Assembly: GCF_020860125.1 (NCBI RefSeq)
Contig: NZ_JAJBUX010000068.1
Location: forward strand, 1-59,506
Source of the DNA: Cloacibacillus sp.
GTDB taxonomy: Bacteria; Synergistota; Synergistia; Synergistales; Synergistaceae
Reading direction: 5' to 3'
Length of the DNA stretch: 59,506 nucleotides
Shown: positions 25,467 through 34,034 of the stretch, piece by piece
How positions within the stretch are numbered: position 1 is the stretch's first letter
Layout: every line of letters starts with the position of its first letter
The notes under the pieces: generated by a model
The model's input: only the letters and a program-made list of their open reading frames with translations
Told to the model about the DNA's origin: nothing
The model's database searches: none
Position numbers and translations under genes: made by a program

Positions 25467-25793
25467 ATGGAAATGGACAAAAAGACACTTCTATTTGGCG
25501 GTTATTCCCAGTTTCCTCAGGGGACGGCGGGTCATGAGATATTTAAATACTTTGGCATCGGTTTTGTGGTTGACCCTGAGAGCGGCGAGATCGTGAAAGT
25601 CTCTTCCACGTTTCTCAGTGATCTGAGTTCCCGTTTCCTCAGTTCTGCATTTGTAGGCAAAAACATTAGGGATGGAGGTGTCGGGGCGGGCATAAAAGAA
25701 TTTGAGGCGAGATATTTCTGCAAAGGTAAGAAGACGATCATCGCCGCGATAATAGAAGCGGAGAAAAGCTACTTGAATTATTTAGCACAATAG
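25467..25793 (+). CDS. DUF3870 domain protein (second copy)
   Basis: A 108-residue relative of the protein at 23432-23800. It has the same layout: TLLFGGYSQFPQGTAGHE at the N-terminus, FGIGFVVDPESGEIVKVSSTFLS, a FVGKNI turn and a C-terminal helix IIAAIIEAEKSYLNYL. The start is ATG 25467, eight bases after GGAGGG; an upstream ATG at 25452 overlaps that site. The function is unknown. It precedes a sodium:solute symporter and amidohydrolase, echoing the first copy's position beside a YfcC carrier and M20 hydrolase. Confidence 0.75.
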   Translation: MEMDKKTLLFGGYSQFPQGTAGHEIFKYFGIGFVVDPESGEIVKVSSTFLSDLSSRFLSSAFVGKNIRDGGVGAGIKEFEARYFCKGKKTIIAAIIEAEKSYLNYLAQ

Positions 25794-25874
25794 TGTAGCA
25801 TGAAATAAACTTAGATAATTTTGGTACAAATCTGCTGATTTGCCTTTTAGGGAGAGCAACCCTCTCTCATTTGC

Positions 25875-25914
25875 AAGGGCAAGGGGCCAACAGAAATGTT
25901 GGGGTCTTGCCCTT
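25875..25914 (+). terminator. Two-part hairpin between DUF3870 and symporter genes
   Basis: AAGGGCAAG (25875-25883) pairs with CTTGCCCTT (25906-25914), and an inner CCAACA/TGTTGG stem caps a GAAA loop. A short TTTTG follows. It is probably a terminator or attenuator ahead of the symporter gene. Confidence 0.6.
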
Positions 25915-26009
25915 TTGTCGTTGCGGATGGGAGGTGGTTTTTGTTGTTTAATTTTTGATTTTCACCGTAAAAAAACAATAAATGACAAAAACTAAAGGAG
26001 AGTTGCTTG

Positions 26010-27518
26010 ATGTATGAGAAATTACCTTTGATGGTCCCGTTCGTTCTTTATCTGTTGGTTCTGATCGCCGTTAGTGTTTATACGTTCCGCTTTACCAAGA
26101 CAATGGAGGGCTTTCACCTTGGCGGACGGAATTTGGGGCCGTGGGTAGCCGGTATCAGCCTTATCTTTTCCGGTTCCAGCGGCTGGATATTCACCGGTAT
26201 GGCGGGGCTCTGTTATGCGGTGGGCCCGGCGTCGTGGTTTATGCACGCCGGCAATCTTTTTTTTATGCTTACGGCGTTTTTGTTGGTTGGTAAACGCCTG
26301 AGAAATTATTCCGGGGTACTCGGCGCGATAACCTATCCGGAATATTTCGTCAGGCGGGTACGCTCCGGAGGGAATATGATCCGCGGTGTCGCCTCTATGG
26401 CTGTTGTCGTATTTATATCGGTCTCGGTCGCCACACAGTATATGGCGGCGTCAAAATCAATGGTTCCTCTTTTCGGTATTACTAATTTCCAGGCAACATT
26501 AATAACGGCGTCAGTGGTCGCCCTCTATTGCCTGATTGGCGGATTTCTGGCCGTTTGCTGGACTGATATGGTCCAGGGCATAGTTATTCTTGTGAGTTCT
26601 GTCGCCCTGTGTTCCTACATGATCTATGATATCGGCGGATGGTCTAATGTAACGCCGAAACTAGCGGCCCTTGACCCCAAACTTGTCTCCGTCAGATGGG
26701 TCACACTGCCTTTGGTCCTCTCCTATTTCACGACCGGCTTCCAGTGTATCGGCCGCCCGCATGACACGATACGTTATTTTGCCGTCAAAGATTCAAAATC
26801 AACGCGCAAGATGGCGATGATCGGGATGTTTGGCTTCCTCATAAATTACTGGACAGGTTACCTTATCGGTCTCGTTGGACGTATATATTTTCCGGACATC
26901 AATGACCCGGAGACGATCTTCGGCAGGATACTCACAAGTGTGCTGAACCCGTGGTTTTCCGGCGTGATGCTTGCCGGGCTGATGGCTCTGATCATGTCCA
27001 CCGTTGATTCCTGTCTGCTCTGCGCCGCATCGACGCTTAGTGAGGATTTTTACCATACCTGCATAAACAGAAACGCATCGAAGGAACACCTGTTAAGGGT
27101 TTCTAGATTATCGGTGCTGTTAATCGCGCTGTTGGGTACGATTCTTGCGCTGAACTCAGGAGGACGTTCTGTCATGTCCGCCATGCTCTTTGCCTCCGGA
27201 GGCCTCGCCGCGACCTTTGGTCCCGCGCTGCTTCTCTCGCTCTACTGGAAACGGCTGACAGAAGCGGGCTTGATCGCCGCGATGCTGACGGGATTTTCCG
27301 CAAGTGTTGCGTGGAAAGTTGGCGGAATGGCAAAAATTTCGAGCATACATGAGAGTTGTTTCGGTTTCTTTGCGGCGCTCGTACTTGGCACTGTTATAAG
27401 TTTAATTACCAAACCTCTGCCGCAGGAGGAAATAGCGCGGGAACTTCAAATCATATCAAGGGACTACCGTGTTGAGCAGCTCAGCGAAATAGAGCGTGGA
27501 TTTCAATCCGCACAATAG
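26010..27518 (+). CDS. Sodium:solute symporter family protein
   Basis: A 502-residue SSS-family carrier of about 13 helices. It has the N-terminal EGFHLGGRNLGPWVAGISLIFSG region, where this family coordinates sodium and substrate, and the later GLMALIMSTVDSCLLCAAS block, which matches the conserved helix-8 sodium site (MSTxDS). It is closest in flavour to the proline/pantothenate branch. Starts at TTG 26007 and ATG 26010 both follow AAAGGAG; I prefer the ATG. A 36-residue membrane protein and an amidohydrolase follow, so the imported compound is probably hydrolysed next. Confidence 0.92.
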   Translation: MYEKLPLMVPFVLYLLVLIAVSVYTFRFTKTMEGFHLGGRNLGPWVAGISLIFSGSSGWIFTGMAGLCYAVGPASWFMHAGNLFFMLTAFLLVGKRLRNYSGVLGAITYPEYFVRRVRSGGNMIRGVASMAVVVFISVSVATQYMAASKSMVPLFGITNFQATLITASVVALYCLIGGFLAVCWTDMVQGIVILVSSVALCSYMIYDIGGWSNVTPKLAALDPKLVSVRWVTLPLVLSYFTTGFQCIGRPHDTIRYFAVKDSKSTRKMAMIGMFGFLINYWTGYLIGLVGRIYFPDINDPETIFGRILTSVLNPWFSGVMLAGLMALIMSTVDSCLLCAASTLSEDFYHTCINRNASKEHLLRVSRLSVLLIALLGTILALNSGGRSVMSAMLFASGGLAATFGPALLLSLYWKRLTEAGLIAAMLTGFSASVAWKVGGMAKISSIHESCFGFFAALVLGTVISLITKPLPQEEIARELQIISRDYRVEQLSEIERGFQSAQ

Positions 27519-27535
27519 GAATGAGGTGTTTTTTC

Positions 27536-27646
27536 ATGGACTTCTGCGCGTGGCTGATCGTTGTGATAGTTCCGGTGATAATTACGGGAGTTTCGGTGCT
27601 CTATTATCTGCTTGGAGGCGATGATAATGATGACATCAAAGATTAG
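27536..27646 (+). CDS. Small single-helix protein, putative symporter accessory subunit
   Basis: A 36-residue protein with one strongly hydrophobic segment (WLIVVIVPVIITGVSVLYYLL) followed by an acidic tail (GGDDNDDIKD). It starts at ATG 27536 with a weak GAGGTG site, 17 bases after the symporter gene, and its last 20 bases overlap the amidohydrolase start. Tiny one-helix proteins encoded next to SSS transporters are known as symporter small accessory proteins. Position, size and topology fit that role, although sequence similarity cannot be judged here. Confidence 0.6.
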   Translation: MDFCAWLIVVIVPVIITGVSVLYYLLGGDDNDDIKD

Positions 27647-28796
27647 ATGCGGTGAAATAATAGATCTTGTCTCCGGGAAAAGAAGGCAAAATGTAGATTT
27701 ATGGCTGATGAATGGAAAAATAGGAAGAATCTCTGAAAACGGCGGACGGATTGCGGAAGAAGAGATAGACCTTTCCCGTTTTTACGTGATTCCCGGCTTT
27801 GTCGACGCCCACAACCATCTCTGCCTTCGTGTGGGGGGCGAGGCGGCTCCGATGATGGAGGCGCTTGCATATCAGGTACTTCTTGCGGTGAGGCACGCGC
27901 GTTTCGCGCTGCTTTCCGGGGTGACGACGCTGCGTGATGTGGGCGAGCGTGGATATGTCGACCTCTTTGTACGGCGCGGGATTGAGGAGGGGATCATTCC
28001 CGGGCCGAGACTTCTGGTCGCGGGGCCGGGGTTTCTCCAAAGCTGCGGCCGCCTGTGGTTTATGGGAAGGGAGGCCGGCGGCCATACCGAGGTCCGTAAA
28101 ACGGTCCGCAAACAGCTGAAGGCAGGTATCGACTTTATAAGGATATTTGTGTCCGGTGCGGGTGCGGCATTCTCCGCCGAAAAAGCAGTTCCCGGCAGCA
28201 GCCGCGAAGAGATAGAGGCCGCTGTCTATGAGGCGCGCGCCGCCGGAAGGAATATCGGCGTACAGACCCACGGTGGCGATGCGGCGACATGGGCGATCGA
28301 GGCGGGCGTTGACGCTGTGGAACATGGGTGTTTCCTCACGGAAGAACAACTGCTGATGATGAGGGAGTGCGGCACCTGGCTCGTCGTCACAAGCGGCATC
28401 CAGCGGGCGATACGCGACTGCGCGGGAAATTCCGCCTTTATGCGCGAAAAGGCGGGCGCCGCCTACGCCAACTACCTGTCCGTGGTGCGGCGCGCCGTCG
28501 AGCTCGGCATCAACCTCGCCGTGGGCAACGACACGAACCATGGATGTATTGCGGAGGAGATAGCCTTTTTAGAAAGGGCGGGCATGGAGAGGCGCGCGGC
28601 GCTGCTGGCCGCCACGCTGGGAGGCGCGTCTCTCTGCGGTATTGAGGAGGAGATCGGAACGCTGGATATCGGCAAGGAGGCCGACCTGATCGCCTTTGAG
28701 CGGGACCCTCTGACGGCCGCGCCGCGGGAGCTGGTTCCGGCGTGGGTGATAAGGTCGGGAAAGGTAATGAAGAATCCCGTCGGCGTATGCTCCTGA
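27627..28796 (+). CDS. Amidohydrolase-superfamily metallo-hydrolase (imidazolonepropionase/prolidase-like)
   Basis: A 389-residue enzyme of the amidohydrolase superfamily. The metal motif is GFVDAHNHL (HxH near residue 57), followed by GVTTLRDVG, IGVQTHGG and AVEHGCF (two further His ligands) and a late AVGNDTNHG with the catalytic Asp. The C-terminus is the usual GTLDIGKEADLIAF sub-domain. It is closest to the group that includes Xaa-Pro dipeptidases and N-acyl or cyclic amide hydrolases. ATG 27627 (or 27621) follows GGAGG at 27613-27617. It likely processes the substrate of the upstream symporter. A paralogue lies at 45579-46808. Confidence 0.85.
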   Translation: MMTSKIRCGEIIDLVSGKRRQNVDLWLMNGKIGRISENGGRIAEEEIDLSRFYVIPGFVDAHNHLCLRVGGEAAPMMEALAYQVLLAVRHARFALLSGVTTLRDVGERGYVDLFVRRGIEEGIIPGPRLLVAGPGFLQSCGRLWFMGREAGGHTEVRKTVRKQLKAGIDFIRIFVSGAGAAFSAEKAVPGSSREEIEAAVYEARAAGRNIGVQTHGGDAATWAIEAGVDAVEHGCFLTEEQLLMMRECGTWLVVTSGIQRAIRDCAGNSAFMREKAGAAYANYLSVVRRAVELGINLAVGNDTNHGCIAEEIAFLERAGMERRAALLAATLGGASLCGIEEEIGTLDIGKEADLIAFERDPLTAAPRELVPAWVIRSGKVMKNPVGVCS

Positions 28797-28805
28797 TACC
28801 TATTA

Positions 28806-28849
28806 AAAAGAGAGAAGGCAGACGGTACGCCGCCTGCCTTCTCTCTTTT
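28806..28849. terminator. Bidirectional terminator
   Basis: A 16-bp inverted repeat (28806-28821 with 28834-28849), A-rich on the left and T-rich on the right, lies between the amidohydrolase gene and the convergent ABC transporter operon. Confidence 0.9.
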
Positions 28850-28869
28850 ACCGCCGGTGTCCCCGGCCT

Positions 28870-30456
28870 TTATTTTGCGATGAGTCCCTTTTCCCGAAGG
28901 AACTCACGTGCCACAGTTCTTGCGTCCTGGCCGCCGATGTCCACCTTGGCGTTGAGCGCGCGCATCGTATCCTCGTTAAGCAGCCCGTCCATTTTTGACA
29001 GCAGCCCTTCCAATTCGGGGTATTTTTCAAATGTATCCTGCCGGACGAGGTTCACCGCGTAGTAGGGCGGGAAGAAGTTGATGTCGTCCTCCATCAGCGT
29101 CACCTTTTGCTTGGTCAGCTGGGCGTCGGTCGAAAAGGCGTCGATCACATCCACCTCTTGCGCCGCGAGCCCACGATAACGGATACTTTCCTGCAGTCCC
29201 GTAACGGACTTAAAGTCCTTTTTAAAGCGTTTTTTCATGAGCGGCAGGCAGTCTCCGCGCTGGACGAAGCCGACCGTGCAGCCGAGCCGCAGTTTATCGG
29301 CGACGCCCATCATCTCGGATAGGGTGCGTATGCCGTAGCGCTTCGCCGTCTCGGGGCGCACTCCCATCACATAGGTGTTGTTGAAGCCGAGCGGCTTTGA
29401 GACGGCGATGCCGTGTTCCTTCATCAGCAGCTCTTTTGATTTTTCATAGACGGCCTGCGGGTCGGTGCTCGCGAAATCTAGGTGGAAGTAGTTGGGCAGG
29501 ATGCTGCCGGTATATTCGACAAACATGTCAACGTCGCCCTTTTTGAGCGCGTTAAAGCAGACTACCGCGCCGCCGAGGTTAAAACGCTCATCTACCTTGA
29601 TGTCGCTGTTGGCTTTGATGAGCTCGCTGTACATATAGCCGAGTATCATCGCCTCCGTGAAGTCGCCGGAGCCCACGGTGACCTTTCTCTCGCCGCGTTC
29701 GCTCAGATATCCCGAGAGGGCGGAGGCGGCGGGAAGCAGCACCAGCAGGCCGCAGAGCGCAAAGACGGCGATCTGCCTGCGGCGGCGCTTTTTCGCGGGG
29801 ATATTCTGTATCTGCTCGGGGGGCAGCAGCCCCTCGGGCGTCACCGCGCGTTCCAGCTGCCCAAGCAGAAGGTCTATGCCGAGCGCCATCAGCGAGGCCG
29901 GGATAGCGCCGAGCAGCACGAGGCCGACGTTCTGTGAGTTGAGCCCGAGATTTATGAACCATCCCAGCCTGCCCGCGCCCGCGAAGGCGGCGATCGTCAT
30001 CGTGCCCACCGCCGCGACGGCGGAGATGCGGATACCGGCCATAATGAAGGGCGCCGCGAGCGGCAGTTCAATACGGAACATGCGCTGCCACTTCGTCAGC
30101 CCCATGCCGCGCGCCACCTCTATCGTCTTCGGGTCGATGCTCATGATGCCCGTGTAGGTATTCTTTATGATGGGAAGCAGCGCGTAGATGATGACCATCA
30201 TGATTGCCGGCTTCGCTCCGATCCCCACAAAGGGAACGGAGAAGGCCAGCAGCGCGATGCAGGGAATCGACTGCATTATATTGGCGAGGCCGATGACGAT
30301 ACGCGTCGCGAGCCTGCTGTGTGTGATGACGATGCCGACAGGTATTCCGATCGACAGCGAGATGAATACCGCCATGGTCGTCATATTCATATGGTCGATG
30401 AAAAGCCGCAGCAGTTCGCTGTGCTTCGCCGCCAGCAGTGCCAGGAAATCAGTCAA
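28870..30456 (-). CDS. Osmoprotectant-type ABC transporter permease fused to substrate-binding domain (OpuC/YehZ-like)
   Basis: A 528-residue fusion. Residues 1 to about 210 form a BPD_transp_1 permease with several helices and the EAA loop (IEVARGMGLTKWQRMFRIELPLA). After a linker and helix near 235-255 follows an OpuAC-type binding domain (KVTVGSGDFTEAMILGYMYSE to FLREKGLIAK) that would stand outside the membrane. Fused permease-binding proteins of this kind import glycine betaine, carnitine, choline or related quaternary amines. The start is TTG 30456, overlapping the ATPase stop by 8 bases. Confidence 0.92.
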   Translation of the reverse strand: MTDFLALLAAKHSELLRLFIDHMNMTTMAVFISLSIGIPVGIVITHSRLATRIVIGLANIMQSIPCIALLAFSVPFVGIGAKPAIMMVIIYALLPIIKNTYTGIMSIDPKTIEVARGMGLTKWQRMFRIELPLAAPFIMAGIRISAVAAVGTMTIAAFAGAGRLGWFINLGLNSQNVGLVLLGAIPASLMALGIDLLLGQLERAVTPEGLLPPEQIQNIPAKKRRRRQIAVFALCGLLVLLPAASALSGYLSERGERKVTVGSGDFTEAMILGYMYSELIKANSDIKVDERFNLGGAVVCFNALKKGDVDMFVEYTGSILPNYFHLDFASTDPQAVYEKSKELLMKEHGIAVSKPLGFNNTYVMGVRPETAKRYGIRTLSEMMGVADKLRLGCTVGFVQRGDCLPLMKKRFKKDFKSVTGLQESIRYRGLAAQEVDVIDAFSTDAQLTKQKVTLMEDDINFFPPYYAVNLVRQDTFEKYPELEGLLSKMDGLLNEDTMRALNAKVDIGGQDARTVAREFLREKGLIAK

Positions 30457-31594
30457 TTACGCCACTCCTCTCTTCGGCGGAACCCTCGGGGCTGAACTGC
30501 CTGCTCAGCACGGAGAGCAGCCTTCCCTTCGTGAGAAACCCCCGCAGCCGTGAGTCGTGATCGGTCACGGGAATGACTCCGGATATGTTGTAGTCGATGG
30601 TGGAAATGATCTTTTTCAGCGAAGTATCGGTGAAGACTGAGATGTAATCGTCCGATATATAGTCGCTTATCCTGTCGTTCTCATTCTTCACATTCCGCAG
30701 GTCCGCGAGCCAGACGATGCCCCTCAGCCTGCCGTTGTCGGTGACGAGGAGGCTGTCGACGTTGTAGTGGCTCATAATATAGATCGCCTGTACCACGCTG
30801 CGGTCCTCCGTCGCCTGCACCGGCCGTTTCAGCATGATGTCCTCCGCCTTGACGAACTCGGGGTTGCTCCATAGTTTGTTCTTGCCGATGAACTCCTCCA
30901 CGTAGCGGTTGACCGGGTGTTTCAGGATATCTTCGGGATTGTCGCACTGGACGACGTGCCCCGCCTGGATGACGCAGATCCGGTCGGCGAGCTTGATCGC
31001 CTCGTCCATATCGTGGGTCACAAATACCACCGTCTTGCGCGTCTGCTTCTGCAGTTTAAAGACCTCGTCCTGCAGCTCGCCGCGCGTTACGGGGTCCAGC
31101 GCGGAAAACGGCTCGTCCATCAGGATGATCGGCGGGTCCGGCGCGAAGGCGCGCGCCACGCCGACCCGCTGGCGCTGTCCTCCGGAAAGCTGGGAGGGAT
31201 AAAGCCCGCGGTAACTGCCGGGCTCCAGCGCCACCATCTCCAGCATTTCATCCGTCCTTGCGGCGACGCGCTCTTCCGTGAATCCCGCCATCCTCATCGT
31301 CAGCGCGATATTTTCCCCGACGGTCATGTGAGGAAAGAGTCCCCCCTCCTGCACGATGTAGCCGATCCTCTTGGGCAGCTCCGAGACCGGCATCTCGCTT
31401 ACAGAGGTGGAATCTATGAGAATGTCACCGCTGTCGATACTGTTAAGCTTGTTTATCATCTTCAGAAGCGTAGTCTTGCCGCAGCCGCTGGAGCCGATCA
31501 GGACGAAAAATTCATTGTCCCTGATGGTCAAATTGACGTTCATCAGAACGGGCTTGTTTTTATAGGATTTGTATATGCCCTTGAACTCGATCAT
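30449..31594 (-). CDS. Osmoprotectant-type ABC transporter ATP-binding protein with CBS domains
   Basis: A 381-residue ATPase with Walker A GSSGCGKTT, Q-loop VQEGGLFPH, signature LSGGQRQR, Walker B IILMDEPF and the switch His in VTHDMDEA. A pair of CBS domains fills residues about 250-370, as in OpuCA and ProV relatives, where they gate transport in response to ionic strength or cyclic di-AMP. It is the first gene of a two-gene operon with the fused permease-binding protein. Confidence 0.94.
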   Translation of the reverse strand: MIEFKGIYKSYKNKPVLMNVNLTIRDNEFFVLIGSSGCGKTTLLKMINKLNSIDSGDILIDSTSVSEMPVSELPKRIGYIVQEGGLFPHMTVGENIALTMRMAGFTEERVAARTDEMLEMVALEPGSYRGLYPSQLSGGQRQRVGVARAFAPDPPIILMDEPFSALDPVTRGELQDEVFKLQKQTRKTVVFVTHDMDEAIKLADRICVIQAGHVVQCDNPEDILKHPVNRYVEEFIGKNKLWSNPEFVKAEDIMLKRPVQATEDRSVVQAIYIMSHYNVDSLLVTDNGRLRGIVWLADLRNVKNENDRISDYISDDYISVFTDTSLKKIISTIDYNISGVIPVTDHDSRLRGFLTKGRLLSVLSRQFSPEGSAEERSGVID

Positions 31595-32040
31595 TTTTTG
31601 TCTCCCTTCGCAGTGGTTTTATGGGGCGGACACCCCATATCCCTTTTTGCGATGCAGAGTTTAACGGAAATCATGTGAACGCGATGTGAAATAGGCGGGA
31701 GGCGCGTGAGAATTGTGTGATAAAAATAACCGCCGCCGCGGGCTACGCATACGGCGTTGTCGGTTACACGGGAGGGGTAAATGCCTCCGCGGCGCTGCGA
31801 GAGAGGCTGAACCGGCGGTGAGGGGAGGGAAACAGCTAGTATAGAGGCATAAAAAGAGATAAATATAACTGACTTTTATAGACTTTTATATTTGTCCATC
31901 ACATGTTAAAAAGCTGCGGGGTTTTTCGGTAAAAATAATGGCCGCCACGCGGAGATCGTTCCTCTCCGAACGGCGGCCAAATGGCGCTAAAAACGACGGG
32001 CCCATCCCGCACTCCTGCTAAACGGAGGTGAAGAGGGCCT
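31595..32040. other. Intergenic region with terminator at 31939-31979
   Basis: This 446-base gap holds the leader of the ABC operon (minus strand) and, at 31939-31979, a hairpin (8-bp outer GC stem and 6-bp inner stem) followed on the minus strand by ATTATTTTT, which terminates the aminotransferase transcript. A 34-codon plus-strand frame (GTG 31717 to TGA 31821) has no ribosome site and is not called. Nothing else recognisable was seen. Confidence 0.6.
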
Positions 32041-33165
32041 TTATGCCAGTCCTTTTACAAACTCGCTGAGCTTCGCGAGCCCATCTTCGAGCTCTCTTTT
32101 ATTACAGGCGTAGCCGATGCGGAAGCAGTGTTCCTCGTCGAAGCATGAGCCGGGTGTTAGAAAGGCTCCCGTCTCCGCGAGCAGCTTCAAACAAAACTCT
32201 TCCGAGGGCATATCGACGTCGCAGTATAACAGTGCTGTGGTGCCGCACTGCGGCTTTACATAGGAAAATCGCGGTTCTTTTGCGACCCATGCGTCAAGGA
32301 CCGCCAAATTTTCCTTTACGATCCCGCGGTTGCGCCCGATGATCGCCTCCTTAGCCTCCAGCGCGATCGCCGCGAGCGCCTCGTCAATCATGCCGCAGCT
32401 TATCGTGTCATAATCGCGGTGCAGCAGTATCTCGCGCATCGCCTCTTTGCTGCGTGTCGCGATCCAGCCGAGACGCAGCCCCGCGAGGGAGAATACCTTA
32501 GACATGCTGCCGACCGCGATCCCCTTCTCGTAGAGGTCGGCGACGGATTCCGGATATCCGTCCTCCTGAGTAAGAAACCTGTAGACCTCGTCGCATAGAA
32601 CATAGGCGTCCACGCCGCGGGCGATCTCGACGATTCCGCGCAGCGTCTCCTCCGGTATCAGCGCGCCCGTTGGGTTGTTGGGGTTGTTTATGCAGATGAT
32701 TTTTGTCTTTTCGTTGACGAGCGTGCGCAGCCTGTCAAGATTTGGCAGGAAGTTCTCCTCCTTTTTCAGCTTCAGGATGCGCACCTTAGCGCCGTATGAC
32801 TCGGGGATCGAATAAAGCTGCTGGTAAGTCGGCATCACGGAAACCACCGCGTCGCCGGGCTCGACGAGCGAATAGAGCGCCAGGTGGTTCGCCCCCGCCG
32901 CGCCGTGCGTGGTGATGATCTCCTCCGTTCCAACGGAGCGGTAGAGGCCGGAGATCGCCGTATTCAGTTCATCCGCGCCGAATATCGCGCCGTAGGTCAT
33001 GCGCCGCTGCGCGATGGTCTCGAAAAACTCCCGCCTGTCATGTTCAGCGAGGCGGAAGAGCTCGTCCAGCGTCACGGAGTCGACGCAGGTCTCCGCGATG
33101 TTGTACTTTGCCTTCGTCTCGTTGAGATTCATCCATTCTTCGACTTTGAATGTGGCTATCTTCAT
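32041..33165 (-). CDS. PLP-dependent aminotransferase, class I/II
   Basis: A 374-residue fold-type I aminotransferase. It shows HGAAGANHLALYSL (phosphate-binding turn), NNPNNPTGALI, the ring-contacting Asp in VLCDEVYRF, the Schiff-base Lys in GSMSKVFSLAGLRLGW, and the substrate-carboxylate Arg in FRIGYA. The amino-acid substrate is not predictable. It lies 26 bases after a GntR regulator on the same strand and is divergent from an operon with another aminotransferase of about 370 residues. The two may act on the same amino acid or its enantiomers. Confidence 0.92.
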   Translation of the reverse strand: MKIATFKVEEWMNLNETKAKYNIAETCVDSVTLDELFRLAEHDRREFFETIAQRRMTYGAIFGADELNTAISGLYRSVGTEEIITTHGAAGANHLALYSLVEPGDAVVSVMPTYQQLYSIPESYGAKVRILKLKKEENFLPNLDRLRTLVNEKTKIICINNPNNPTGALIPEETLRGIVEIARGVDAYVLCDEVYRFLTQEDGYPESVADLYEKGIAVGSMSKVFSLAGLRLGWIATRSKEAMREILLHRDYDTISCGMIDEALAAIALEAKEAIIGRNRGIVKENLAVLDAWVAKEPRFSYVKPQCGTTALLYCDVDMPSEEFCLKLLAETGAFLTPGSCFDEEHCFRIGYACNKRELEDGLAKLSEFVKGLA

Positions 33166-33191
33166 GTTTTTCTCTCCGTTTCCTGATAAAT

Positions 33192-33842
33192 TTAAAGATC
33201 CAGCTTCAAATCGAGGAACCCGTTATGTACGTGCACCCCTATCCTTTTTATCGCCGCCTCGGTGTCTCTCTCTCTTATGAGTTCCAGCAGCTCGCGGTGT
33301 TCGGAGAGGCTGCGGTTATTTGAAAAGTCAAGATAATTCTCATAAAGCACCATATAGACGTCCGTCGTGTTGATTGCCGTGCGGATGTGCTGGCAGAGGA
33401 TATCGTTGCCGCCGGCCTCCGCGATGCTTAAATGGAAGCGGCTGTTTATCTCCGGGTATTTCTCGGCGCTTATCCTGCCGTCGTAGACCGCCTGCTCCTC
33501 TTCGATGTTCTCCCCCAGGTGCCGCAGCAGAAGCGGTGTGACATTCGGCATCGCCTCTTCGATGCCCCATTGTTCCAGCTTGGCGCGGACCTCATAGGCG
33601 TTCATCATTTCGCGCCGCGTAGGCAAAGCGACCCAGACGCCGCTGTTGGGCACCATGCGCAGCCACCCTTCAAGCGTAAGCTTGCGCAGTGCTTCGCGCA
33701 CCGGCGTGCGGCTTACCCCGATTTCCTGCGAAAGCGTTATCTCCGCGAGCCGCTGCCCAGGTTTTAACTTTTTCAGCATGATCATCTTTTTTATCTCGGA
33801 ATAGGCGACCCCTGGGGCGGTCTGCTCAATAAAGCTGTCCAT
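33192..33842 (-). CDS. GntR-family regulator (FadR subgroup)
   Basis: A 216-residue repressor with an N-terminal winged helix (LKPGQRLAEITLSQEIGVSRTPVREALRKL) and an all-helical FCD ligand-binding domain (with the metal-type His in SRFHLSIAEAGGN). I chose the ATG at 33842 because GGGAGAG lies six bases upstream; an ATG at 33848 sits too close. It heads an operon with the following aminotransferase and is divergent from the aminotransferase-racemase operon. FCD domains usually bind carboxylic or amino acids, consistent with the neighbours. Confidence 0.9.
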   Translation of the reverse strand: MDSFIEQTAPGVAYSEIKKMIMLKKLKPGQRLAEITLSQEIGVSRTPVREALRKLTLEGWLRMVPNSGVWVALPTRREMMNAYEVRAKLEQWGIEEAMPNVTPLLLRHLGENIEEEQAVYDGRISAEKYPEINSRFHLSIAEAGGNDILCQHIRTAINTTDVYMVLYENYLDFSNNRSLSEHRELLELIRERDTEAAIKRIGVHVHNGFLDLKLDL

Positions 33843-33868
33843 AATCATCTCTCCCGTGATGGTTATTA

Positions 33869-33967
33869 TTGTATCCCATTGTATATATTGTACCTCTGTT
33901 TATGTAATAAAAACAATAGGCAAAATAGTTGACGGATGATTCTTTTTTGATTATAATACAGTTGTAT
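33869..33967. promoter_or_regulatory. Divergent promoter region with consensus promoter and repeated TTGTAT elements
   Basis: A near-consensus promoter TTGACG-17-TATAAT occupies 33929-33957 and faces the 34035 operon. TTGTAT/TTGTAC elements occur at 33869, 33879 and 33888, and again at 33962 within a partial palindrome just downstream of the -10 box. Spacing of 9 to 10 bases and position suggest operators for the adjacent GntR protein controlling both directions. Confidence 0.6.
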
Positions 33968-34034
33968 CCAATAGAATACATAGGGATGCAGTAGAATTCA
34001 ATAAACTTGAATAACTATATATGGAGGTGCTGTA

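Noticed and set aside
31717..31821. 34-codon plus-strand frame starting at GTG
   Set aside because: No ribosome site or homology pattern; likely chance in GC-rich DNA.
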